From assembly GCA_964490725.1 (NCBI GenBank), contig CAZBDU010000016.1:19110-83109 (forward strand): a DNA stretch of 64,000 nt, read 5' to 3'. Shown here one piece after another: positions 42,903-52,329 of this stretch. How positions within the stretch are numbered: the stretch's first letter is position 1; the number at the start of each line of letters is the position of its first letter. This stretch comes from CAZBDU01 sp964490725. Lineage in GTDB: Bacteria; Spirochaetota; Spirochaetia; SZUA-6; DRHE01. The translations under genes and the position numbers were made by a program. The notes under the pieces were generated by a model, which was given only the letters and a program-made list of their open reading frames with translations, had not been told where the DNA came from and ran no database searches.

Positions 42903-43877
42903 ATGGAATCGCTCAAGAGCTTGGACAGCGACCTGATGCGCCGCATGCACGAAGGGATGCTGCGGATCAGGCTCTTCGAGGAAACCCAGTCGCGGGTATT
43001 CAAGGCCGGGGAGCAGGAGGGTTTCACGCATCTGTATCTGGGCGAGGAAGCCATCGCGGTGGGCGCCTGCCTGAACCTGGATCCCGATGACTTCATTACC
43101 AGCACCCACCGGGGACACGGACACATGATCGCCAAGGGAGGCGATTTCAAGAAGATGATGGCCGAGCTGTACGGCCGCCAGCCGGGTCAGTGCCTGGGCC
43201 GGAGCGGATCGCTCCACATCGCCGATCGCAGCATCGGTATGTTGGGCGCCAACGGCATCGTCGGCGACGGCAATCCCATCGCCGTCGGCGCCGGCTACTC
43301 CATCAGGCTGCGGGGCACGAAGCAGGTGGTTGTCTCCTTTTTCGGCGACGGGGCCACCAACCAGGGCAGCTTCCACGAATCGCTGAACATGGCCGCTTCC
43401 TGGGACCTGCCGGTGATCTTCGTGATCGAGAACAACGGGTTGAGCTGTGGAACGATCACCGAGTCGGTGTGCCGCGTGCTGAACAATCTCGGCGATCGGG
43501 CCGTGGCCTACGGCATGCCGGGGGACAACATCGACGGCATGGACGTCGTGGAGGTCTACCGAACGGTGGGCAGGGCCGTGGAGCGCGCCCGCGCCGGGAA
43601 GGGGCCGACCCTGGTGAACTGCAAGACCTACCGGCACCACGGGCACTTCGAGGGAGACATCGACATCAGGAGCCCGGAGAAGATCGAGGATGCCCGGCGC
43701 CACGACGCGGTGGCCGATTTCGAGAAGCGCATGCTGGGGGAGGGCTTGATTACGGAGGCGGAGATCCAGGAGCGGAGAAGCAGGATCCAGGGGCTGGTGG
43801 ACGAGGCCGTGGAGTTTGCCCGCAACAGTCCCCCGGCGCCCGCCGAGGACGCCATGAAGTTCGTCTACGCGGAGTAG
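42903..43877 (+). CDS. 2-oxoacid/acetoin dehydrogenase E1 alpha subunit
   Basis: 324 aa. Thiamine-pyrophosphate motif GDGATNQGSFHESLNMA ending in IENN; active-site region THRGHGHMIAKG. With the next gene it forms an alpha2beta2 E1 that decarboxylates a 2-oxoacid or splits an acyloin. The GHMIAKG form is nearer to acetoin-dehydrogenase-like E1 proteins than to pyruvate dehydrogenase, but the substrate is not settled. GGAGG lies 5 bases before the ATG. Confidence 0.9.
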   Translation: MESLKSLDSDLMRRMHEGMLRIRLFEETQSRVFKAGEQEGFTHLYLGEEAIAVGACLNLDPDDFITSTHRGHGHMIAKGGDFKKMMAELYGRQPGQCLGRSGSLHIADRSIGMLGANGIVGDGNPIAVGAGYSIRLRGTKQVVVSFFGDGATNQGSFHESLNMAASWDLPVIFVIENNGLSCGTITESVCRVLNNLGDRAVAYGMPGDNIDGMDVVEVYRTVGRAVERARAGKGPTLVNCKTYRHHGHFEGDIDIRSPEKIEDARRHDAVADFEKRMLGEGLITEAEIQERRSRIQGLVDEAVEFARNSPPAPAEDAMKFVYAE

Positions 43878-43893
43878 GGATGGAGGAAAGCCA

Positions 43894-44874
43894 GTGCGCC
43901 AGATAATGTACCGGGACGCCTTGCGGGAGGCCATGGCCGCCGAGATGAAACGGGATCCGCACCTGTTCCTGATTGCCTATGACGTGGGCAAGTACGGAGG
44001 CGAGCATCGCATCAGCGGCAATCTCTACGATACGTTCGGGGACTTGAGGATCAAGGACGCGCCCATCTCCGAGCAGGCCATCGTCGGCTGCGGCATCGGC
44101 GCGGCCGTGACGGGATGCCGTTCCATCGTGGAGATCCCCTTCATGGACTTCATGCCCATGTGCATGGACATGATCGCCAATCAGGCGGCCAAGTTCTACC
44201 ACATGTTCGGCGGACAGATGAACGTGCCCCTGGTGGTGCTCACCTCCATGGGCGGGTACATCCGGGCCGCGCAGCAGCACTCCCAGTGCCTGGAGGCGTG
44301 GGTAGCCCACGTTCCGGGGTTGAAGACTGTCATCCCCTCCACTCCCCACGACGCCAAGGGGCTGATGAAGACGGCCATCGAGGACCCGAATCCCGTGATC
44401 TTCATCGCTCACAAGCGCCTGCTGCCCATGAAGGGTGAGGTGCCCGAAGAGGAGTACCGCATCCCCTTCGGCCAGGCGGATCTCAAGAGGGAAGGGAAGG
44501 ACGTAACAGTCGTGGCCACCTCCTACACGGTCCAGCTGTGCCTCAATGTGGCCGAGAGGCTCCAGGGGCAGGGCATTTCGGTGGAGGTCGTGGATCCGCG
44601 GACGCTCGTTCCCCTGGACAAGCGCACCATTCTGGACTCCGTGCGGAAGACCTCGCGCGCCGTCATCGTTCACGAGGCGCACCTCACCGGGGGCTTCGGC
44701 GGGGAGATCGCCGCCATCATCGCGGACGAGGCCTTCGGCTATCTGGACGCGCCCATCAAGCGGGTGGGGGCCAAATGGGCCCCGATTCCATTCCCGTCAC
44801 AGCAGGAAGACGCGGTGCTGCCCCAGGAGGCCGACATCGAGGGGGCCATCCGCGAGGTGCTGAAGGGCGCTTGA
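43894..44874 (+). CDS. 2-oxoacid/acetoin dehydrogenase E1 beta subunit
   Basis: 326 aa. Transketolase-like fold with RDALREAMAAEMKRDP, PISEQAIVGCGIGAA and FMDFMP; the C-terminal domain has VVDPRTLVPLDKRTILDSV and EAHLTGGFGGEIAA. Partner of the E1 alpha encoded 17 bases upstream. Confidence 0.92.
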   Translation: MRQIMYRDALREAMAAEMKRDPHLFLIAYDVGKYGGEHRISGNLYDTFGDLRIKDAPISEQAIVGCGIGAAVTGCRSIVEIPFMDFMPMCMDMIANQAAKFYHMFGGQMNVPLVVLTSMGGYIRAAQQHSQCLEAWVAHVPGLKTVIPSTPHDAKGLMKTAIEDPNPVIFIAHKRLLPMKGEVPEEEYRIPFGQADLKREGKDVTVVATSYTVQLCLNVAERLQGQGISVEVVDPRTLVPLDKRTILDSVRKTSRAVIVHEAHLTGGFGGEIAAIIADEAFGYLDAPIKRVGAKWAPIPFPSQQEDAVLPQEADIEGAIREVLKGA

Positions 44875-44885
44875 AGGAGGCCAGC

Positions 44886-46004
44886 GTGACTCGGGTCAGC
44901 CAGGAAGGATCGGTGCGGTTCGAGGGCTTCGAGGTGGTTCCCGACCGGGCGCGCATCGTCGGAGCGCTCAAGGGGGAGCCCACCGACCGGGTGCCCTACT
45001 TCGAGAACTACATCGGGGCCCGCCTGGTCGAGCACATCCTGGGCTATCCCGCGGGCAACACCGCCGCGGCGGTGGGTGACCCGTACCGCGGAGACGAGCG
45101 GGCCATCGTGGATGGCGGCCGCTGCATTCCCATGCACCCCCAGGACTGGATCAAGATCTGCAAGGTCATCGGCCAGGACGTGATCATGATGGAGACCGCC
45201 TTCGCGCCGTACCGGGTCCTGGACGAAAGGGGAAACCCGACGATCGTGAACGACGGCAGGATCAAGTGCAGGCGCGACTGGGAAGAGAAGGTCATTCGGC
45301 CCACCGGGGCGGACATCGAGGAGAGCATGGGCTACCTGACGGAGTACATCCGCCAGGCCAGGCAGCACAACATCGCCGTTGCCCTGGGTACCGGCAACAT
45401 GTTCATCACCCACTACGTGAACCTGAACGGGTTCGACTTCTTCACCCTCATCTACGACGACCCGGAGCTGGTGGAGGAGATGCTCAGCGTGACCTCCGAT
45501 TGGTTCACCCGTCTGATCGACAGGGCGGTGGACGCCGGGCTGGACATCCTCTTCTCCGGGGACGACGTAGCCTACAAGCACGGGACCTACATGGAGCCGG
45601 GCCGGTTCAAGGAGATCTATTCCCGCCACGCCCGGAAGATGTACGCGCCGGCCCTGGGTGCGGGGGTCCCCATCATCTTCGACTGTGACGGCGATCCCAC
45701 CGAAATCATGGACATGATGATCGAGCTGGGCTGCTCGGCGCACTTTCCCGTGGACGCCGCCGGGCTGGACTACCGAGAGCACAAGAAACGCTGGGGGGAC
45801 CGGCTGACCATGGTCGGGGTGCTGGATCTGGACCCGCTGATCCGTCTGGACGCGCAGCAGGTGGAGGCGTACGTCAAAGAGGTGGTGCTGGCCATGAAGG
45901 AGGGCGGGCGCTACGTGGCCGGTACGATTACCGCGATCGACGAGATACCGATCCAGAACTACGTCACCATGGTGAACGCCATCCACCGCTACGGCCGGTA
46001 CTGA
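44886..46004 (+). CDS. URO-D-family (MtaA/MtbA-like) methyltransferase
   Basis: 372 aa. Uroporphyrinogen-decarboxylase fold (RIVGALKGEPTDRVPYFE, SGDDVAYKHGTYMEP). In the zinc-dependent methyltransferases MtaA/MtbA the metal site is HxC...C; here the region reads IIFDCDGDPTEIM and ELGCSAHFPVD, keeping cysteines but not the usual histidine. Given the corrinoid protein and MttB homologues in the same operon, it probably moves methyl groups to or from the corrinoid, not haem intermediates. GGAGG precedes the GTG. It lies between E1 beta and E2. Confidence 0.85.
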   Translation: MTRVSQEGSVRFEGFEVVPDRARIVGALKGEPTDRVPYFENYIGARLVEHILGYPAGNTAAAVGDPYRGDERAIVDGGRCIPMHPQDWIKICKVIGQDVIMMETAFAPYRVLDERGNPTIVNDGRIKCRRDWEEKVIRPTGADIEESMGYLTEYIRQARQHNIAVALGTGNMFITHYVNLNGFDFFTLIYDDPELVEEMLSVTSDWFTRLIDRAVDAGLDILFSGDDVAYKHGTYMEPGRFKEIYSRHARKMYAPALGAGVPIIFDCDGDPTEIMDMMIELGCSAHFPVDAAGLDYREHKKRWGDRLTMVGVLDLDPLIRLDAQQVEAYVKEVVLAMKEGGRYVAGTITAIDEIPIQNYVTMVNAIHRYGRY

Positions 46005-46050
46005 GGCCGGGCCGGCGGAGCGGCGGAGCGGCAGAATCGAAGGAAGGCAG

Positions 46051-47235
46051 ATGATCGAGAAGGTGAAGCTGGCCAAGATCAACCTCACTATGCAGACCGG
46101 CACCATCCTGCGCTGGCTGAAGAAGGAAGGCGACCGCGTGGAGCGCGACGAGCCGCTGTTGGAGGTGGAAAGCGACAAGGCGGTCAATACCGTGGAGTCG
46201 GTCTGTAGCGGCTACTTGAGGAAGATCCTGGTGGCCGAGGGGCAGGAGGTGCCCGTGGACACCCTCATCGCCTATATCGGCGATCTGGAGGATGAGCTGC
46301 CCGCCGACCCTGCGCCGCGGGAAGCCGCCGCCGGCGGCGGGGGGGCAGCGGAGGCGGCGCAGCCGGCTGCCGGGGCCCAGGCTACCGGCGGGGCGCCCCT
46401 CAACGCTTCGCCGCTGGCGCGGCGGCTGGCCGCAGAGATGGGCGTGGACCTGGCCACCGTGGCCGGCAGTGGACCCGGCGGGCGCATCGGCAAGGAGGAC
46501 GTTCTGGCGGCCTCCCGGCGCCGTGGAGAGGCGGCCGCAGGCGAACGGTCGCTCCCGCTGTCCGGGCTGAAGAAGCGCACGGGCGAACGGATGAAGTCGA
46601 GCTACCTGGAGGCGCCGCACATCTATCTGGACGTGTCGGTCAGGGTCGGGGCCCTGGAGGCTCTGCGCGCCCGCCTGAACGCCGCGGCCGCAGAGGCAGA
46701 GCGCTACACCCTGACGGACCTGCTCACCAGGGCGGTGAGCCTGGCGCTGAGGACGAACCCCCTGCTCAACGCGACGCTGGCCGGAGGCGCGATCACCGCC
46801 TTCGACGAGCAGGGCATCGGCCTGGCCGTCTCCAGTCCCGGCGGGCTGGTCGTGCCGGTGATTCGGGGCTGCCAGCGTCTCGGCCTCAGTCAGATCCGCG
46901 ACCGCCGCAGAGAGCTGCTGGCCCGCGCCCGGGAAGGCCGCCAGACCTCCGAAGACCTGGGCGGCGGCACCTTCACGATCACGAACCTGGGGATGTTCGG
47001 GGTGGACGCCTTCCGGCCCATTCTGTATCCCGGCCAGGCGGCGATCCTCGCGGTGGGGGCGATCCGGCACCTGGCGGTCGCCGAGCCGGGGGGGAGCATC
47101 TCGGCGCAGCCGGTGGTGCAGCTCACCCTGGGCTGCGACCACCGCGTCGTGGACGGCGCCGAAGGGGCCGCCTTTCTGGGGCGGCTGAAGGAGCTGCTGG
47201 AGCAGCCGGCGGATCTTGCGGCGGGGGAGGAATGA
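46051..47235 (+). CDS. Dihydrolipoamide acyltransferase E2
   Basis: 394 aa. Lipoyl domain with the modified lysine in ESDKAV near residue 49; an Ala/Gly/Pro-rich linker; an E3-binding domain (ASPLARRLAAEMGVDL...GPGGRIGKEDV); and the acyltransferase core ending with DHRVVDG, which holds the catalytic histidine. The E3-binding domain is intact although no lipoamide dehydrogenase gene is in the window, so E3 must be shared. Stop overlaps the next gene as ATGA. Confidence 0.93.
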   Translation: MIEKVKLAKINLTMQTGTILRWLKKEGDRVERDEPLLEVESDKAVNTVESVCSGYLRKILVAEGQEVPVDTLIAYIGDLEDELPADPAPREAAAGGGGAAEAAQPAAGAQATGGAPLNASPLARRLAAEMGVDLATVAGSGPGGRIGKEDVLAASRRRGEAAAGERSLPLSGLKKRTGERMKSSYLEAPHIYLDVSVRVGALEALRARLNAAAAEAERYTLTDLLTRAVSLALRTNPLLNATLAGGAITAFDEQGIGLAVSSPGGLVVPVIRGCQRLGLSQIRDRRRELLARAREGRQTSEDLGGGTFTITNLGMFGVDAFRPILYPGQAAILAVGAIRHLAVAEPGGSISAQPVVQLTLGCDHRVVDGAEGAAFLGRLKELLEQPADLAAGEE

Positions 47236-48356
47236 TTATGGAGAAGAGCTTGCGTGCGCGGGAAGTGGAGGCGAAGATCGCCAACGTTCGCCGGATCATC
47301 GCGGAGAACGAGCTGGCGGGGCTCATGATCACACAGAAGTACAACCTCTGCTGGCTGACCGCCGGGTCGAGCAACCAGGTCCTCTACGACATGCAGGACA
47401 GCCTGATCGGCGTTCTGATCACCCCCGAGCGGTCCATCGTCATCGCCGAAAACGGCGACCTGGATCGCCTGATGGAGGAGGAGCTCGCCCACTGCCCCTT
47501 CGAGTACGAGCGCATCTGGTGGTGCAGCGGAGGCGTCGGGGCCAGGGCGGCCGGTCTGGTCAAGGGGCGGATCGGCGTCGATGCCCCGGTGGGGGGGATT
47601 CCGGAGCAGGTTCCCGCGGACGACCTCCTGGGCGAGTACCGCCAGGTGCTTCTGCCCGCCGAGGCTGACCGGCTGCGCAGCTACGGGCGGGAGGCGGCGG
47701 CGATCGTCACCGACGTGACTCGTCGCGCCGAGCCCGGGGTACGCGAGTGTGACCTGGCGGCCGAGCTGGCGCGGGAGTTCCTGAGGTGGGGTTTCGCCAT
47801 CGCGGTGATCCTCCTGGGCGGCGACGAGCGCTCCCTCAAGTACCGGCACCAGGTGGTGAGCCAGAAACGCATCCGCCGCCATTTCTCCTTCTGCGGGGTG
47901 GGCAAGAAGGGGGGGCTGGCCTTCCCGATCAACCGCATCGCCTCCTTCGGGCCCGCGCCTGCGGAGCTGGTGGACGCCGACCGCAGGATCGAAACCGTGT
48001 TCGTGCATCTCAACTCCCTGGCTCGGGTGGGTACCACCCTGGGCGCCATCTATGCCCGGCTTCCCGAGGTCTTCGCCGCCGCCGGGCTGGACAGGGAGGA
48101 ATGGATGCGCCACTCCATCGGCGGCACCATGGGCTACCACCCGCGCGAGCAGGTGGTGAGCGAAGGCTCCGCCTACGCCCTGAAGGCGGGCAACGTGATC
48201 GGCTGGAATCCATCCATTCCCGGGGTGATGGCCGAGGATGTCTACTACCTGGGAGAAGAAGGGCTGGAGTTCATCAGCTGGGATGACCGCTGGCCGCGGC
48301 AGGAGTTGAAGGCGGGCGGCCTGACCCAGCTCAGGCCGGCCATTCTGGAGCTGTAG
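47232..48356 (+). CDS. Second M24-family protein without metal aspartates
   Basis: 374 aa. Creatinase-like N-terminal part (ENELAGLMITQKYNLCWLTAG) and pita-bread fold. The metal-aspartate segment is replaced by FCGVGKKGGLAFPINRIASF. HSIGGTMGYHPRE (the histidine loop) and GVMAEDVYY (a glutamate) are retained. The pair with the gene at 41530 suggests two related C-N hydrolase steps or a hetero-oligomer; neither is proven. Translationally coupled to E2. Confidence 0.83.
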   Translation: MIMEKSLRAREVEAKIANVRRIIAENELAGLMITQKYNLCWLTAGSSNQVLYDMQDSLIGVLITPERSIVIAENGDLDRLMEEELAHCPFEYERIWWCSGGVGARAAGLVKGRIGVDAPVGGIPEQVPADDLLGEYRQVLLPAEADRLRSYGREAAAIVTDVTRRAEPGVRECDLAAELAREFLRWGFAIAVILLGGDERSLKYRHQVVSQKRIRRHFSFCGVGKKGGLAFPINRIASFGPAPAELVDADRRIETVFVHLNSLARVGTTLGAIYARLPEVFAAAGLDREEWMRHSIGGTMGYHPREQVVSEGSAYALKAGNVIGWNPSIPGVMAEDVYYLGEEGLEFISWDDRWPRQELKAGGLTQLRPAILEL

Positions 48357-48373
48357 AGAGAGGGAGCGTAGCG

Positions 48374-49390
48374 ATGCAGGCAGTGAGGAAGATGCGCAAG
48401 GGCAAAGGCAACGTCGAGCTGGTGGAAGTGCCCATGCCGACCATCGGCCCCAGCGAGGTGCTCATGAAGGTGTGGGCCGCGGGGGTGTGCGGCAGCGACC
48501 TGAACATCGAAGCCGATACCCACTTCTACCGGGCGCCGGTGACCCTGGGGCACGAGTACTCCGGGGTGGTCGTCGAGGCGGGCAAAGAGGTTCGCCGGGT
48601 GAAGGTGGGTGACAAGATCGTTTCCGATATCGAGGCGCCCGGGGGCTGGCTCGGGGTGGAGCTGGACGGTGCCTACGCCAGCCACATGCGCATTCCGGAG
48701 AGCGTGGTGCACGTGTGCCCGCCGGAGATGAGCCTGGACGCCGCTGCCCTGGTGGAACCGGCAACCGGCGGCATGCTTCACTGCCTGCAGGAACGCAACA
48801 CCATCAAGGCGGGGGATTTCGTGGTGGTGATCGGGCCGGGCCCCATGGGGATCCTGGCCGTCCAGTTCGCCAAGATCCGCGGCGCCCGGGAGGTGGCTCT
48901 GGTGGGCATGCGTGACGACACCGAGCGCCTGGCGGTGGGCCGGAAGGTCGGTGCGGACCACATCTTCGTGTACGAAGAGGACCCCCTGGAGGAGATCATG
49001 GAGCTCTCCGGGGGCGGGGCCGACTTCGTGGCCGACTGTGCAGGCACGGAAGGCGGCACCCAGCTCGCCATCGACGTCGCCAGACCCGCGCCTACCGGGC
49101 CTGGGGGCAGGGGACGGGTGGCGCTGATTGCCATGTGGGGTAGACCGATCACGCTGAACTTTGACAAGGTGGCCATGGGGCAGTTGGACCTCCACGGCGG
49201 TTGGAGCTGGAACGGACCGGAGACCTGGGCGCTGGCGGTGCAGTTCCTGGCCCGTGGAGCAATCGACTACAAATCCATGATCACCCGCCGCTACAGGCTG
49301 GAGGAGTGGCGGACGGCCTTCGCCTCCTTGCGGGCCAAGAAGGACGTCAAGGCCTTCATTCATCCCAACGGCACGGATTGGGCAAGCTAG
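48374..49390 (+). CDS. Zinc-type medium-chain dehydrogenase
   Basis: 338 aa. Catalytic zinc ligands Cys-39 (VCGSD), His-60 and Glu-61 (GHEYSG); Rossmann motif GPGPMG. The four-cysteine structural zinc lobe is absent, as in sorbitol/threonine-dehydrogenase-like members. It likely oxidises a hydroxyl compound formed from the imported substrate. Next to an acetoin-type E1/E2 it recalls butanediol-acetoin gene sets, a comparison only. Confidence 0.88.
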   Translation: MQAVRKMRKGKGNVELVEVPMPTIGPSEVLMKVWAAGVCGSDLNIEADTHFYRAPVTLGHEYSGVVVEAGKEVRRVKVGDKIVSDIEAPGGWLGVELDGAYASHMRIPESVVHVCPPEMSLDAAALVEPATGGMLHCLQERNTIKAGDFVVVIGPGPMGILAVQFAKIRGAREVALVGMRDDTERLAVGRKVGADHIFVYEEDPLEEIMELSGGGADFVADCAGTEGGTQLAIDVARPAPTGPGGRGRVALIAMWGRPITLNFDKVAMGQLDLHGGWSWNGPETWALAVQFLARGAIDYKSMITRRYRLEEWRTAFASLRAKKDVKAFIHPNGTDWAS

Positions 49391-49408
49391 ATTCGGGAGG
49401 AAGAGGCG

Positions 49409-50833
49409 ATGAAGCTGGAGCAATACAGTCTCTCGGGAGGCCTGGGCGCGGAGCAGGCGGCCCTGATGAGGCAGAAGGCGATCGAGCTGGTCGAACGGGT
49501 GGGGCTGCACGTGCCCCATCAAGGGATTCTCGATCTCCTGAGGCAGCACGACGGAGTGAAGGTCGAGGGCCAGACCGTGAAGTTCCGCCCGGAGCTGGTG
49601 GAGAAGGCCCTCAGGGAGGCTCGCTATCCGCTGCCGGAGTACTACGAGAAGGAGTGGGTGATTTCCGCGGGGGCGCACCAGCCCAAGATGCACGACCTGG
49701 ACACAGGGGCGTTGAGGGAGACCACCCTGAAGGACCTGAAGGAGCTGATCGAGATTGGCGACGCCCTGGACACGGTGGGCTCGGCTCCCTGCGTGCCGCT
49801 GGATCAGCCGATCCATCTCCAGGAAATCCTGATGCACAAGGTGGCCTGGGAGAACTCCCGCAGGCGCGCCAACGATATGTTCGAGCACGACCCCAAGCCG
49901 AACGTGCGGATCGCCGAGTACATCTACGAAATGTCCCAGGCCGCCGGCCGCTGGTTCTCTCTGGGGCTGTACATGGTCAGCCCGCGATCCTTCGACCCGC
50001 CGGAGCTGGAGATCATCTACCGGTTTCTGGACAAGGGCGTGCCCATGTGGGCGGGCACCATGCCCATCACCGGGGTCAACGCTCCCATCACCGAAAAGGC
50101 GGGGATGCTGCAGGCGATGTTCGAGACACTGGCCTGCCTGACCATGCTCAACACTCTGAACACCAAGGGCACCTCCTACATTCAGGTGATTGACAGCTTC
50201 ATCGTCCATCCCTTTGACATGAAGTACTCGACCTTCGTCTACGGATCGGCGGAAGACGCACGCGGCACGATCGACAAGCTGGCCATCCACAAGCAGATGA
50301 ACCTGCCCCTGGTGGCCAAGAGCCTGCTCACGGGTGCCAAGGAGGTGGACGCCCAGTGCGCTCACGAGGTGGGGGTGTACACCATGATGGCGGCCCTTGC
50401 CGGTTGCCGCACCTTCCGGTGCGCGGGGCTTCTCTCCAGTGCGGAGCTGTATTCCGCGGAGAAGCTCGTGGTGGATCACGAGATCGTGCAGTACATCCGG
50501 AGGACGCTGGAACCCGAGGAGTTCAGCGACGAGACTCTGCTGGCCGATGAGATCGCGGCGATCAACCCCGGGGAGAGCTTCCTGGAGCATCCCAGCACCT
50601 TCAAGTTTTACAGGAGCCACTACTGGGACCCCAAGCTGTTCACCCACTCGAACCTGGGGCAGTGGCAGGAGATGGGCTCGAAGAGCCTGTACCGTTATGC
50701 GAACGAGCGGGCAAAGAAGCTTCTCAAAGAGCACAGCTACGAAATCGAGCCTGAGAAGAAGCGGGAGCTGGACCGGATCTTCGCGGTGGCCCAGAAGGAC
50801 GAAGAGCTGGCCAAGAGCCGGCAGGTGGTATGA
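49409..50833 (+). CDS. MttB-family (non-pyrrolysine) corrinoid methyltransferase 1
   Basis: 474 aa, the trimethylamine-methyltransferase (MttB/COG5598) superfamily. It would move a methyl group from a quaternary amine or similar donor to a corrinoid protein. No in-frame stop interrupts it, so it is a pyrrolysine-free homologue like those acting on glycine betaine, proline betaine or carnitine. Shared segments with the next gene: GGLG near residue 10, GDALDTVGS, ILMHK, MKYSTFVYGS, FTHSNLGQW. GGAGG before the ATG is clear. Confidence 0.87.
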   Translation: MKLEQYSLSGGLGAEQAALMRQKAIELVERVGLHVPHQGILDLLRQHDGVKVEGQTVKFRPELVEKALREARYPLPEYYEKEWVISAGAHQPKMHDLDTGALRETTLKDLKELIEIGDALDTVGSAPCVPLDQPIHLQEILMHKVAWENSRRRANDMFEHDPKPNVRIAEYIYEMSQAAGRWFSLGLYMVSPRSFDPPELEIIYRFLDKGVPMWAGTMPITGVNAPITEKAGMLQAMFETLACLTMLNTLNTKGTSYIQVIDSFIVHPFDMKYSTFVYGSAEDARGTIDKLAIHKQMNLPLVAKSLLTGAKEVDAQCAHEVGVYTMMAALAGCRTFRCAGLLSSAELYSAEKLVVDHEIVQYIRRTLEPEEFSDETLLADEIAAINPGESFLEHPSTFKFYRSHYWDPKLFTHSNLGQWQEMGSKSLYRYANERAKKLLKEHSYEIEPEKKRELDRIFAVAQKDEELAKSRQVV

Positions 50834-50853
50834 GGAAAGGGAGAACACGAATC

Positions 50854-52281
50854 GTGAAACTGGCGGACTACGGCCTGAAGGGCGGGCTGGGCGGGGATCA
50901 GATCCAACAGATGCACGAGAAGGCGATGTGGCTGATCGAGACCTCGGGCATCCAGGTGCCCCACGAGGGGGTGCGCAAGCTGATTGCCGGCCACGACGGG
51001 GTCACGGTGGAAGGCGACATGGTGCGTTTCAAGCCCGAAGTGGTCTCAAGGGCCCTCGAGGCGGCAAGCTACGACGTTCCGGAGTACGCCAGGAGCGGCT
51101 GGGTGATGTCCGCCGGAGCGCACCAGACCAACTGCTACGGCCTGGACTCGGGCTCGCTCCGCCCCCCCACCACCCAGGATCTGATCGATTTCCTCAAGCT
51201 GGGTGATGCGCTGGACACGGTGGGCTCCTCCCCGGTCATCCCCATGGACGTGCCGGTGCACCTGCAGCACATCCTGATGCACAAGCTGGCCTACGAGCAC
51301 ACCCGCTACCGCTGCAACGACATCTACGAGCACATGGACAAGCCTTCCTACGAATGCGCCACGTATGTGCGGGAGATGGCTCAAGCGGCGAACAAACGGT
51401 TCGCCTTCGGCGTCTGGATGATCAGCCCCAAGTCCTTCGACATGAACAACCTGGAGGTGGCATACCGGCTCCGCCACCTGGGGATTCCCATGTGGGTGGC
51501 CACCATGCCCCAGGCCGGCGTGACCGCCCCGATCACGATCCTGGGCACAGTGCTTCAGAGCATGTTCGAGGTCTTTGCCGGGCTCACGGTTCTGCACCTG
51601 ATGAACCCCAAGGGCAACAACTACATCTCGCCGGCCGACGCCTTCGAGGCCAACACCTTCGACATGAAGTACACCACCTTCGTGTACGGCTCGGTGGAGT
51701 ACATCCAGCACAGCCTGCACCAGATGGCTCTGTGCCGGCACTACGACATCCCGATCATCATCAAGAGCCTGCTGACCTCCGCCAAGGAGCCGGATGCCCA
51801 TGCGGCGGCGGAGATGGGCATCCACACCTTCATCACGGCGCTGGCCGGGGCGCGCGCCTTCCGCTGCGGAGGGCTCCTGTCCACGGGCGAAGTGTACTGC
51901 GGCGAGTGGGTCCTGATCCTGCACGAGATGATCGAGTACATCAAACAGGTCCTCAAGGAGGAGCAGTGGAGCGAGGCTCGCCTGATGATCCAGGACATCA
52001 TCGATGTCGGGCCCGGCGGCACCTACGTGGACAAGCGCAGCACCTACGAGCAGTTCCGAAAGGAATACTGGATGCCGAAACTGTTCGACCATTCCAACGT
52101 CGGCCAGTGGATCGAGCTGGGCTCGAAGTCGATGCGGCAGCGGGCCCAGGAGGAATCGCGCAGGCTCATCGCCGAGCATTCCTACATGATCGACAGGGAC
52201 GTGAAGAAGGAGCTGGACAGGATCTACGAGAGGGCGGGGCGCGACGAGGCGCTGGAAAAGAGCCTCAGGCTGCAGATCTAG
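50854..52281 (+). CDS. MttB-family (non-pyrrolysine) corrinoid methyltransferase 2
   Basis: 475 aa, a clear paralogue of the preceding gene over its whole length (KGGLGGDQ, GDALDTVGSSP, ILMHKLAYEH, MKYTTFVYGSVE, FDHSNVGQW). The GTG at 50854 is preferred: AGGAAAGGGAG precedes it and the product then aligns with the start of paralogue 1; an ATG at 50830 overlapping the previous stop is the alternative. Two paralogues with one corrinoid protein suggest two methyl donors, two successive N-methyl removals, or a hetero-complex. Confidence 0.87.
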   Translation: MKLADYGLKGGLGGDQIQQMHEKAMWLIETSGIQVPHEGVRKLIAGHDGVTVEGDMVRFKPEVVSRALEAASYDVPEYARSGWVMSAGAHQTNCYGLDSGSLRPPTTQDLIDFLKLGDALDTVGSSPVIPMDVPVHLQHILMHKLAYEHTRYRCNDIYEHMDKPSYECATYVREMAQAANKRFAFGVWMISPKSFDMNNLEVAYRLRHLGIPMWVATMPQAGVTAPITILGTVLQSMFEVFAGLTVLHLMNPKGNNYISPADAFEANTFDMKYTTFVYGSVEYIQHSLHQMALCRHYDIPIIIKSLLTSAKEPDAHAAAEMGIHTFITALAGARAFRCGGLLSTGEVYCGEWVLILHEMIEYIKQVLKEEQWSEARLMIQDIIDVGPGGTYVDKRSTYEQFRKEYWMPKLFDHSNVGQWIELGSKSMRQRAQEESRRLIAEHSYMIDRDVKKELDRIYERAGRDEALEKSLRLQI

Positions 52282-52329
52282 GACAGGGGACCGCCGCACA
52301 AACCAGCAGGATGTAGGAGGAGTTACTAC

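Noticed and set aside
44886..46004. True uroporphyrinogen decarboxylase (haem synthesis)
   Set aside because: No haem genes nearby, and the operon holds a corrinoid protein and MttB methyltransferases, the normal partners of MtaA/MtbA-like members of this fold.
48245..50848. Long minus-strand open frame (about 860 codons) opposite the dehydrogenase and MttB genes
   Set aside because: Antisense shadow of conserved plus-strand genes; no recognisable domain or ribosome site.
49409..52281. Pyrrolysine-containing MttB
   Set aside because: Neither gene has an internal in-frame TAG; both are full length, so they are pyrrolysine-free homologues.
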